Positions 27,334-33,175 of a stretch of DNA of 33,175 nucleotides are shown here, piece by piece. Positions within the stretch are counted from its first letter, which is position 1. Each line of letters starts with the position of its first letter. This DNA comes from Rhodanobacter sp. Lineage in GTDB: Bacteria > Pseudomonadota > Gammaproteobacteria > Xanthomonadales > Rhodanobacteraceae. Both the position numbers and the translations under genes were made by a program. The stretch is taken from the NCBI GenBank assembly GCA_030148505.1, contig JASBTI010000025.1, positions 1 through 33,175 of the forward strand. The letters are read 5' to 3'. A model generated the notes under the pieces. The model was not told the origin of the DNA, made no database searches, and saw only the letters and a list, made by a program, of their open reading frames with translations.

Positions 27334-28434
27334 ATGAGCCAGACACCCGATTCGAACATCACGCTTTTCTCGTCGATCCAGCTCGGCCCCTACGCGCTGA
27401 AAAACCGCATGGTGATGGCGCCGATGACGCGCAACCGCGCCGGGGCAGGCAACGCGCCGCAGCCGCTAAATGTGGAATACTACGTGCAGCGCGCCAGTGC
27501 CGGATTGATCATCACCGAAGGTTCGCAGGTCGCAGCGGAAGCGGTGGGTTATCCCGCGACGCCGGGCATCCACAGCGCCGAGCAAGTGGCAGGCTGGAAG
27601 AAAATCACCGACGCGGTGCATGCCCAGGGCGGCAGGATTTTCCTGCAGTTGTGGCATTGCGGACGCATTTCACACCCATCGCTGCTGCCCGGCGGCATGC
27701 TGCCGGTAGCGCCTTCGGCGATCAAGCCGTCCGGCCAGGCGGTCACCCCTGAGGGGATGAAGCCCTTCGAAACGCCGCATGCGCTGGCACTCTCGGGAAT
27801 TCCGGGCATCATCGAGCAATTTCGCAGTGGCGCCAGGAACGCGCTTGATGCCGGTTTCGACGGCGTCGAAATCCACGGCGCCAACGGCTATTTGCCCGAC
27901 CAGTTTTTGCGCGACGGCTCCAACCAGCGCAGCGACGCCTACGGCGGCTCGATTGCCAACCGCGCGCGCTTGATGCTGGAAGTGGTCGATGCGGTATGCG
28001 GCGTGTGGGGCGCGAATCGTGTCGGCATCCGCTTGTCGCCGTTGCAGCCGTTCAACGACATGCGCGATTCCAATCCCGAAGCGACGTTCGCCTACATTGT
28101 CGAACAGCTCAACCGCTTTGGGCTGGCTTATCTGCACGTCACCGAAATGGGCAAGGAGTCGCCCGGTGCCGCCGGCCCCGCGTTTGATTTGCAGAAGCTG
28201 CGCACAATCTGGCAAGGCGTGTACATGACCAACGGCGGCTATGACCTGGCGCGCGGCAATGCTGCGCTGGCTTTAGGTTTCGCCGACATGATCGCATTCG
28301 GCGTGCCGTTTCTGGCCAATCCGGATTTGCCAGCGCGCTACGCCAAATCGGCGCCGCTCAACGAACCCGACCCGGCGACGTTCTACGGCGGCGCTGAGCA
28401 GGGCTACACCGACTATCCGTTTCTCTTAGCTTAA
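27334..28434 (+). CDS. nemA: Old Yellow Enzyme family alkene/N-ethylmaleimide reductase
   Basis: This is a 366-residue flavin (FMN) oxidoreductase. MAPMTRNRAG lies near residue 30, LQLWHCGRISHPS near 100, the substrate-binding HxxN motif EIHGANGYLPDQFL near 178, and SDAYGGSIANRARL follows with the catalytic Tyr. These match the NemA/XenB-like group, which uses NADPH to reduce activated alkenes, maleimides, nitroaromatics and nitrate esters. GGAGGA precedes the ATG at 27334; the frame is open further upstream only by overlap with the marR gene. It is followed 12 bases later by gstA. Confidence 0.95.
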   Translation: MSQTPDSNITLFSSIQLGPYALKNRMVMAPMTRNRAGAGNAPQPLNVEYYVQRASAGLIITEGSQVAAEAVGYPATPGIHSAEQVAGWKKITDAVHAQGGRIFLQLWHCGRISHPSLLPGGMLPVAPSAIKPSGQAVTPEGMKPFETPHALALSGIPGIIEQFRSGARNALDAGFDGVEIHGANGYLPDQFLRDGSNQRSDAYGGSIANRARLMLEVVDAVCGVWGANRVGIRLSPLQPFNDMRDSNPEATFAYIVEQLNRFGLAYLHVTEMGKESPGAAGPAFDLQKLRTIWQGVYMTNGGYDLARGNAALALGFADMIAFGVPFLANPDLPARYAKSAPLNEPDPATFYGGAEQGYTDYPFLLA

Positions 28435-28446
28435 GGAGGCAATACC

Positions 28447-29055
28447 ATGAAACTCTATTACAGCCCGGGAGCCTGCTCCCTTTCCCCCCACATCGTGGCG
28501 ATCGAGACTGGCGCACCCGTGGAACTGGTGCGCGTCGACCTCGGGACCGGCCAAACGGAAAGCGGCCAAGACTACCGCAAGATCAATCCGGACGGCTATG
28601 TGCCCGCCCTGGTTCTGGCGGACGGCGATGTGCTCACGGAAGGTCCGGCCATCGTGCAGTATCTGGCGGATCAGGCTGCGGAAAAGGGGCTCGCGCCGCC
28701 GCCCGGCAGCCGGGAGCGTTACCACCTCATGCAATGGCTGAACTTCATCTCTACCGAGTTGCATAAAACCTACGCAGCCCTGTTCGATCCGCGCGTCCAA
28801 CCTGACTGCAAAGCCCTGTTCACGGAACGACTCACTCAGCGTTTCGCTCACGTCGCGGCGGTGCTGGAGACGCAGCCCTACCTCATGGGCGAGCGCTTCA
28901 CCGTGGCGGACGCCTACCTCTTCACGGTGAGTTCCTGGGCCCCTTATGTCGGCTTCGATCTCTCGCCCTGGCCCGCGCTGACCGCCTATCAGGGCCGCGT
29001 GGCAGCGCGACCGGCGGTGCAGCAGGCGCTGGCCGAGGAAGGGCTGCTCAAGTAA
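28447..29055 (+). CDS. gstA: Beta-class glutathione S-transferase
   Basis: This is a 202-residue GST. The N-terminal thioredoxin-like domain begins MKLYYSPGACSLSPHIV with Cys10, the beta-class residue; GYVPALVLADGDVLTEGPAI carries the cis-Pro and the Glu-x-x-Ala/Ile glutathione-binding region. The C-terminal helical domain contains LMGERFTVADAYLF, the N-capping box. It conjugates electrophiles to glutathione in the cytoplasm. AAGGAGG upstream and a 12-base gap from the OYE gene indicate cotranscription. Confidence 0.95.
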   Translation: MKLYYSPGACSLSPHIVAIETGAPVELVRVDLGTGQTESGQDYRKINPDGYVPALVLADGDVLTEGPAIVQYLADQAAEKGLAPPPGSRERYHLMQWLNFISTELHKTYAALFDPRVQPDCKALFTERLTQRFAHVAAVLETQPYLMGERFTVADAYLFTVSSWAPYVGFDLSPWPALTAYQGRVAARPAVQQALAEEGLLK

Positions 29056-29068
29056 ACCGGATGGCCGC

Positions 29069-29893
29069 ATGAATTCGGAGATGATCGCGGCTGCGCGCCA
29101 GCCCGTGCTGTTCATTCCGCACGGCGGCGGGCCCTGTTTTTTCATGGAATGGACCCTGGGGCCGCCGGATACCTGGGATCGTATGGCGGCCTGGCTGCGC
29201 GGCCTCGCCGCCACCCTGCCGAGCCGGCCCACCGCCGTGGTGGTGGTCTCCGCCCATTGGGAAGAAGACGCCTTCGCCGTGACGCGCGCCGCCCATCCGC
29301 CGCTGATCTACGACTATTCCGGATTTCCCCAACACACCTATCGCCTCGCCTATCCGGCGCCCGGCGATCCAGCCTTGGCAGAGCGGATCATCGCGCTGTT
29401 GACCGAGGCCGATTTGCCTGCCCGCGCCGACGATCGTCGCGGCTTCGATCACGGTGTGTTCGTTCCCTTCAAGCTCATCTTTCCCGATGCCGATGTGCCG
29501 ATCGTGCAGGTGTCCTTGCATCGAAGCCTGGATCCGGCCCTGCATATCGAGGCGGGTCGCGCACTGGCCCGGTTGCGGCAGGAGGGCGTATTGGTGGTGG
29601 GCAGCGGCATGAGCTTTCACAACATGCGCGGCTTCGGCGACCCGCGCTTCGCACCCGTCGCCGACGCGTTCGATGCCTGGCTCGTGGAAGCGCTTGGTCA
29701 GGCCGATGCCGACCGCAGACACGAGGCGCTCAAGGCTTGGGGGCAAGCGCCTGCTGCGCGTCTGGCTCATCCGCGCGAGGAGCACCTCCTGCCGCTGATG
29801 GTGGCGGCCGGGGTGGGCGAAGCAAGTGCCGGTGTACAGGTTCTAGTGGATCGCCCGATGGGGAATCGTGTCTCGGCCTTCCGCTTTGCCTAG
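29069..29893 (+). CDS. DODA-type extradiol dioxygenase (LigB superfamily, YgiD-like)
   Basis: This is a 274-residue protein with metal-binding His in FIPHGGGP (about residue 18) and SAHWE (about 61), and the region RRGFDHGVFVPFKLIFP (about 127). REEHLLPLMVAAG near the end is also typical of the DODA group. These enzymes use non-haem iron or zinc to open catechol rings or bind related compounds; the substrate is unknown. It starts 13 bases after gstA without a strong ribosome-binding site; the ATG at 29081 is an alternative. It is the last intact gene of the marR-OYE-gst run. Confidence 0.9.
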   Translation: MNSEMIAAARQPVLFIPHGGGPCFFMEWTLGPPDTWDRMAAWLRGLAATLPSRPTAVVVVSAHWEEDAFAVTRAAHPPLIYDYSGFPQHTYRLAYPAPGDPALAERIIALLTEADLPARADDRRGFDHGVFVPFKLIFPDADVPIVQVSLHRSLDPALHIEAGRALARLRQEGVLVVGSGMSFHNMRGFGDPRFAPVADAFDAWLVEALGQADADRRHEALKAWGQAPAARLAHPREEHLLPLMVAAGVGEASAGVQVLVDRPMGNRVSAFRFA

Positions 29894-29907
29894 ACGGCGA
29901 TAGCCTG

Positions 29908-29946
29908 GCCGGAGATGCGTCCGGCTTGCCGCGCGTCAGGACGCGC
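29908..29946 (+). terminator. Two small hairpins after the dioxygenase gene, possible terminator
   Basis: GCCGGA-N6-TCCGGC (29908-29925) and GCGCGTC-AG-GACGCGC (29931-29946) lie 15-50 bases after the stop codon, between convergent genes. Neither is followed by a good T run, so factor-independent termination is uncertain. Confidence 0.3.
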
Positions 29947-29982
29947 CCGATAAAAACAAGAGCAGGTCAACGCGAACGTGGT

Positions 29983-30440
29983 TTACTTCAGACCCAGCCC
30001 ATCCAGAAAGTCCGTCACCGCCTTCACCATCGCGTCCTCCTTGCCGGCGAAGAAGTGATCCGTGTCCGGCACCACCACCTGCTTTCCGCTCACATTACCC
30101 TTGAGCGAGGCGCTCCGCTGCTTCGCGGTGGATAGCACCACCGGCAGGTCATGTGCGCCGTACAGGTCGAGCACCGGCGCCTTGATCCCGGCGTAGGTTT
30201 CCGTCCCACCCAAACCCAGAGCGGCCCACGCCCTGATATCGCCGGGGTTCTGCGCCATGAACGCATGGCGCAGAACCCATGCTGTGCGAGACGATGGCGA
30301 TATTGCGGTAGCCCTTGCCCTTCAGATGGTTTGTCGCGATTCGCAGGCGTTCGACCGCCCCCGGATAAGTCGGCGGATAGGCTTCGGGCTGGTGCATCCA
30401 CCGCGAGGATGGGCATCTGGATCGAGAGCGTCGTGCGCTA
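29983..30440 (-). pseudogene. Alpha/beta hydrolase (DUF3530-like) remnant with several frame breaks
   Basis: Read on the minus strand, pieces of one hydrolase appear in different frames: TTLSIQMPILAVDAPA, then YPPTYPGAVERLRIATNHLK and GYRNIAIVSHSMGS with the nucleophile-elbow Ser, then MAQNPGDIRAWAALGLGG and the C-terminal part with LDLYGAHDLPV (acid region) and PDTDHFFAGKE (catalytic His). One extra C near 30385 and a rearrangement at 30245-30278 break the frame, and the N-terminal half is absent. The longest intact piece, 29983-30258, could encode only 91 residues. It is the last gene-like sequence before the right end of the island. Confidence 0.7.
30245..30278. repeat. 15-bp perfect inverted repeat inside the hydrolase remnant
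   Basis: GGGTTCTGCGCCATG (30245-30259) and CATGGCGCAGAACCC (30264-30278) are exact reverse complements around a 4-base loop (AACG). It lies exactly where the hydrolase frame changes, just after the SHSMG nucleophile motif. Confidence 0.9.
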
Positions 30441-30828
30441 CTTGGGTATTGAGGTAGACGACGCGCGCTGGAGATCTCGGAACAAACAGAAATTTAATTT
30501 ATAGGGAAGGTTCGGCGCCGCTCTGTGTCGGCGGCGTCGGGGTGGCGTGGTAAATGGGGGCTTGGGGCATGATCGAGTTTCGACTTCCAATCGGACGCGG
30601 CAATTCAGCATTTTTGTAAGCGGACGTTGGTCAGTGTCCAGTGGTGGCGGGGCGTGGCTGACCGCAATGGCCGAAGAGCAGCCGATCGTAGCAATCGCGC
30701 TGACCGTCTCCAAAGGGTCGAAACCGCCAGTTGCCTTTCTTATCGCCAACGTCCGGTTTCGCTGTTGCTCGCAACATTAGCACCCCCTTAAGTATCGATT
30801 TGGACAAGTACAGAAGGAATCTTGATTT
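30441..30828. other. Right junction of the accessory island, no gene seen
   Basis: After the hydrolase remnant come an AT-rich stretch (about 30490-30505), a segment related to the left junction (about 30603-30635), the right 52-bp repeat, and about 100 bases of unassigned sequence up to the TIGR03747 remnant. I see no credible gene. Confidence 0.55.
30669..30720 (-). repeat. Right copy of 52-bp inverted repeat
   Basis: This is identical over 52 bases to the reverse complement of 2189-2240, and both copies read inwards from CGACCCTTTGGAG. It separates the cargo from the ICE remnant and hipBA genes. Confidence 0.9.
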
Positions 30829-30888
30829 TCATATGTACTTCTTAAAGGTGCTTGCAGTCACTGCCACGGTAAACGCGAATAGCGTTCG
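30829..30888 (-). pseudogene. Diverged remnant of a TIGR03747 3' end
   Basis: The minus strand encodes LFAFTVAVTASTFKKYI followed by a stop (30831-30829). The intact gene at the right edge ends LFAFAVAVTASTFKKYL. Over 56 aligned bases I count 44 matches, and many of the changes leave the protein unchanged. It is therefore the end of a related but distinct allele rather than a fresh duplication. Homology is lost upstream of about 30890. Confidence 0.8.
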
Positions 30889-30982
30889 GCAATCGGCCGA
30901 GATGAGAAGAGTAAGCAACTTATCGTTAACAGCCCCTCCTTTTTCGCCTGAGATTTCGTCATCGCCATTCCTTCACCAAACA

Positions 30983-32242
30983 TTAAGAAAGAGAAAGCGC
31001 CGCCTTCAGTTCCTCATGTTCAAAGGCTGAGGCCATGCGATCAATCTCGGCTCGCGTAAGACTTAGTTGCGCAGCCTCTTCACGCCAGGTTGTCACGGCC
31101 TTCCCGACCTCGGCGGCGATCACGCGAGCCTTACCTTCATCCAACTCGAAATAGCCCACCACACTCATCGCCAGATCCAGAGAGGCCGAACCATCATCGA
31201 GATCGATGGCCGTGGTCAGAATGCGTGGTTTAATATCCGTGGGTACCGGATTGAGGTCATAGGCCGGGGCCAAGCGCCAACCGTCCGGGCCGGTATAAAG
31301 GAAAGCGTGATTACGCAAGTGGTCATCCGTGTTGGAAATCAGAATATTGAAGACGATACGTCGCCACAGCTCATGCATATCCTGTTTCGGGCTGGCGCCA
31401 TAGCGGCGCAGCGCATCGACAAATTCCAGGTAACTGCGTGACTCGTTGTCGCTGGCCCCGAGCATACTCATGGCCGAAAGAAACGGAATTCGTTGACCTT
31501 GTTCCCGGTCGAATCGACGCAGCAACAGCACCGGCTTGTTCAGTACCTGTTCAATTCGCCAGTCGGGCACAGGGATACTGGCCTTTGCCGCAAGCCGAAG
31601 CGCAACCGCCTCCCACAGAACCGTATTGATTTCGTCGTCCTTGTGCGGAAACTTGGCGATGGCGAGATGCCCGTCCCGGTCGCGAACAGACGCCTTGGGA
31701 CGCGCACCGCCCAATGATGAGCCGGGGGCCAGCAGCAGACGCAGATCCTCGTCGCTATCCGTGTCACCCACGACATGCTCCGCCGCCGACAGCAATTGAG
31801 GCAGATCGATCAGCGGCGGTATGCGAGCGGCTTCATGTTCGGCAAGAAACGGACCCCCTTCATACCTGGCAAAGCGAAGGGCGCCTTGTCGGGCTTCATC
31901 ATCAACCATGAGCAGATAGTCGATTTCCATCAAGGTGCGCGGCGTCTCTCCCGCGCGCTCTGCCCGTCGCCGTTCAGCCCGGCGCATCAGCACCCGCCCC
32001 CAGCGGTCGGGCGCGGAGTCGCCGATGGTACCGAAAAGGGGTTTACCTGAAGGCGTATGAAAGGGACCCGGACCCAGCGTCAGAGCCGGTTCCAGGGAGA
32101 AACGATCTGCATTCTCAAGCCAGCCCGGATCATATTCGAACGTGGCACTTTCCCTGCCTTTTCGCACGCGCGCCCACAGTCGCCCAGCCAGATGCGGCGT
32201 ACCAGCAATATCCACATAGACGTACACTTCTGTTTCCATCAC
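30983..32242 (-). CDS. hipA: HipA-family serine/threonine kinase toxin
   Basis: This is a 419-residue HipA-like kinase. The N-terminal subdomain contains SGKPLFGTIGDSAPDRWGR (about residues 64-82), followed by the Gly-rich GSSLGGARPKASV, a Lys in AIAKFPHKDDE, the catalytic loop NILISNTDDHLRNHAF, and the metal-binding AYDLNP. All kinase elements are present, so it looks active. E. coli HipA phosphorylates glutamyl-tRNA synthetase and causes growth arrest; the target here is unknown. Its ATG overlaps the hipB stop by four bases. On an ICE such a pair can promote maintenance of the element. Confidence 0.95.
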   Translation of the reverse strand: MMETEVYVYVDIAGTPHLAGRLWARVRKGRESATFEYDPGWLENADRFSLEPALTLGPGPFHTPSGKPLFGTIGDSAPDRWGRVLMRRAERRRAERAGETPRTLMEIDYLLMVDDEARQGALRFARYEGGPFLAEHEAARIPPLIDLPQLLSAAEHVVGDTDSDEDLRLLLAPGSSLGGARPKASVRDRDGHLAIAKFPHKDDEINTVLWEAVALRLAAKASIPVPDWRIEQVLNKPVLLLRRFDREQGQRIPFLSAMSMLGASDNESRSYLEFVDALRRYGASPKQDMHELWRRIVFNILISNTDDHLRNHAFLYTGPDGWRLAPAYDLNPVPTDIKPRILTTAIDLDDGSASLDLAMSVVGYFELDEGKARVIAAEVGKAVTTWREEAAQLSLTRAEIDRMASAFEHEELKAALSLS

Positions 32243-32583
32243 GCTTTACTCTTCTGTCCAGACCGAGGCGACTTGCGGATGCGTTGCGGCAAACGCTCCT
32301 CTTCAAGCCCAAGACCCACCGTATCCGTCTTGACGTCCGCCAGGTCACCCAACCGCTCCGCCATGCCCAACACAAAGAGCACATTGGCGTAGTTACCCAG
32401 CGAAACGCCGGGGTCACCCTTTTCTATCTTGTTCAGGGTTGTTCGGCTGATAGAGGCCCGTTCGGCCATAACAGCCGTTGGAATACGCCGCCTGAGTCGG
32501 GCATCACGGATATCCTGTCCAAGCTTACGCACCGCCCGCCTCACCGGAATCGGCACCATCAAGTCTAGTTGGGTTTTTCTCAT
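32239..32583 (-). CDS. hipB: HipB-family helix-turn-helix antitoxin/repressor
   Basis: This 114-residue protein carries an XRE/HipB helix-turn-helix: LGQDIRDARLRRRIPTAVMA, then ERASISRTTLNKIEKGDPG (about residues 22-60), followed by YANVLFVLGMAERL. The charged C-terminal tail is longer than in E. coli HipB and may contact HipA. It is the first gene of the pair and would neutralise HipA and repress the operon through the repeated sites just upstream. No strong ribosome-binding site is seen before the ATG. Confidence 0.93.
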   Translation of the reverse strand: MRKTQLDLMVPIPVRRAVRKLGQDIRDARLRRRIPTAVMAERASISRTTLNKIEKGDPGVSLGNYANVLFVLGMAERLGDLADVKTDTVGLGLEEERLPQRIRKSPRSGQKSKA

Positions 32584-32587
32584 TTAT

Positions 32588-32695
32588 CGTCCATTTCTAT
32601 GGTCACTATGGATAATAGTGTATACAATTATGGACGTTATATCAATATATCCCCAGTAATCCCAACATGATCGTGACGTCCACTATTCTGGACGT
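32588..32695 (-). promoter_or_regulatory. hipBA promoter with repeated TGGACGT operator half-sites
   Basis: On the minus strand TTGATA (32645-32640) and TACACT (32622-32617) are 17 bases apart, a plausible promoter for hipB. CGTCCA (32588-32593), TGGACGT (32631-32637, in the promoter spacer) and the palindrome ACGTCCA-N6-TGGACGT (32676-32695) form four half-sites of one motif. Such repeated palindromes are typical of HipB operators; the binding protein is inferred. Confidence 0.6.
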
Positions 32696-32797
32696 TAATT
32701 ACGTTAATACCCAGAATCGTGAACATTTCCAGAATATTATGGACCCCTGGCCAGGATCACCTGCATCGGGGAAACTGCTCCATCCCGAGCGTGTTTT

Positions 32798-33175
32798 TCA
32801 AAGGTATTTCTTAAACGTGCTCGCGGTCACTGCCACAGCAAATGCAAACAGTGCGGCGAAGGGAATCACGATAAAGGTAGGATGCAGGCTGAAAGGAAGT
32901 GCCAGATACGTTACCCAGGTGATCACTATGAGCGGCAGCACGGCCTTCTTGGCATAGTGGTACACGAATGAACTCTCCCGCCCTCCTCCCCAGCGGCGAA
33001 GATCCCGTCGCACCAGACCGTCAACCAAAGCCACCAGACTGAACAACAGGAACACCGGTGTCGCCAAACTGAGAATCGCCAGGCGTACCGAGAACACCTG
33101 GGTCACCTGCATGGCCGCGATGACGAACTCGGCGAGTGGCCGGTAGATTTTGTGCAGTGTTGGCCGCATGCCTTG
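32798..33175 (-). CDS. ICE membrane protein, PFL_4697 family (TIGR03747), N-terminus beyond the window
   Basis: The frame is open from the right window edge to a stop at 32798-32800, giving 125 residues of the C-terminal half. Hydrophobic segments include LAILSLATPVFLLFSLVALV and two closing helices (AVLPLIVITWVTYLALPF and FIVIPFAALFAFAVAVTAS), with VRRDLRRWGGGRESSFVYH between. This matches TIGR03747, a membrane protein of ICE transfer regions encoded upstream of the RAQPRD cluster. Family members are roughly twice this length, so the apparent ATG at 33169 is probably internal. Confidence 0.85.
   Translation of the reverse strand, partial: QGMRPTLHKIYRPLAEFVIAAMQVTQVFSVRLAILSLATPVFLLFSLVALVDGLVRRDLRRWGGGRESSFVYHYAKKAVLPLIVITWVTYLALPFSLHPTFIVIPFAALFAFAVAVTASTFKKYL

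Larger units (their letters stand above)
2189..30720. mobile_element. Accessory island bracketed by a 52-bp inverted repeat
   Basis: The outer limits are two identical 52-bp sequences in inverted orientation. Everything between them is efflux, detoxification or redox genes with their regulators, unrelated to conjugation, and outside them the ICE genes resume. I found no transposase, resolvase or integrase inside and no obvious target-site duplication outside, so the entry mechanism is unknown. Relic zones at 16361-17120 and 20836-21130 suggest the island was assembled from several blocks. Confidence 0.55.
1..33175. mobile_element. Fragment of a PFGI-1/ICEclc-type integrative conjugative element carrying an accessory island
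   Basis: Both window ends hold minus-strand genes of ICE transfer families: RAQPRD, PFL_4701, PFL_4702, TIGR03750 and PFL_4703 on the left, TIGR03747 on the right. In known elements of this class these genes belong to one contiguous transfer region transcribed in one direction. Their shared orientation on either side of the accessory genes argues that the whole window lies within one ICE. No integrase, relaxase, att site or tRNA gene is visible, so the element's limits lie outside the window. Confidence 0.8.

Noticed and set aside
1..33175. CRISPR array, tRNA, rRNA or integron attC array
   Set aside because: I found no regularly spaced repeats, cloverleaf-like sequence or cassette array; the repeats present are single pairs.

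Overview
The window looks like part of an integrative conjugative element (ICE) of the PFGI-1/ICEclc/PAPI-1 type, carried by a high-GC beta- or gammaproteobacterium. At the left edge, on the minus strand, lie four or five consecutive transfer-region genes of the families seen in such elements: RAQPRD (TIGR01690), PFL_4701 (TIGR03758), PFL_4702 (TIGR03745), TIGR03750 and PFL_4703 (TIGR03746). At the right edge, also on the minus strand, is the C-terminal half of a PFL_4697/TIGR03747 membrane protein. In related elements TIGR03747 lies just upstream of the RAQPRD cluster. About 30.8 kb of other DNA therefore splits one transfer region.

The insert has layers. Next to TIGR03747 is a hipBA toxin-antitoxin pair, followed by a diverged second copy of the TIGR03747 3' end. 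Then comes a 28.4 kb cargo bracketed by a perfect 52-bp inverted repeat (2189-2240 and 30669-30720). I see no transposase or integrase in the cargo.

The cargo is mostly export and detoxification. Left to right: an RND tripartite pump on the minus strand (outer membrane factor, transporter, adaptor) divergent from a tetR gene with a palindromic operator between them; a plus-strand yhiI-rbbA-yhhJ ABC exporter set overlapping an MFS transporter, then a frameshifted LpxR-type lipid A deacylase gene; a relic zone with a broken CDGSH iron-sulfur gene; marR-emrA-emrB and a universal stress protein gene; a minus-strand molybdenum hydroxylase operon (iorA-iorB-xdhC-mocA); a minus-strand glutathione peroxidase-ohrR pair; and a plus-strand marR-OYE-gstA-dioxygenase run, ending in a decayed alpha/beta hydrolase gene.

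These genes could act together: three efflux routes remove compounds, with the single outer membrane factor as a possible shared exit duct, while the flavin reductase, glutathione transferase, peroxidase and ring-cleaving dioxygenase would modify electrophiles, peroxides and aromatics. Five local regulators (one TetR, three MarR including OhrR, and HipB) control them from promoters and palindromes readable in the sequence. Several cargo genes carry single-base frame breaks, and the IorA iron-sulfur subunit has lost a cluster ligand, so parts of the island are either decaying or affected by sequencing error.
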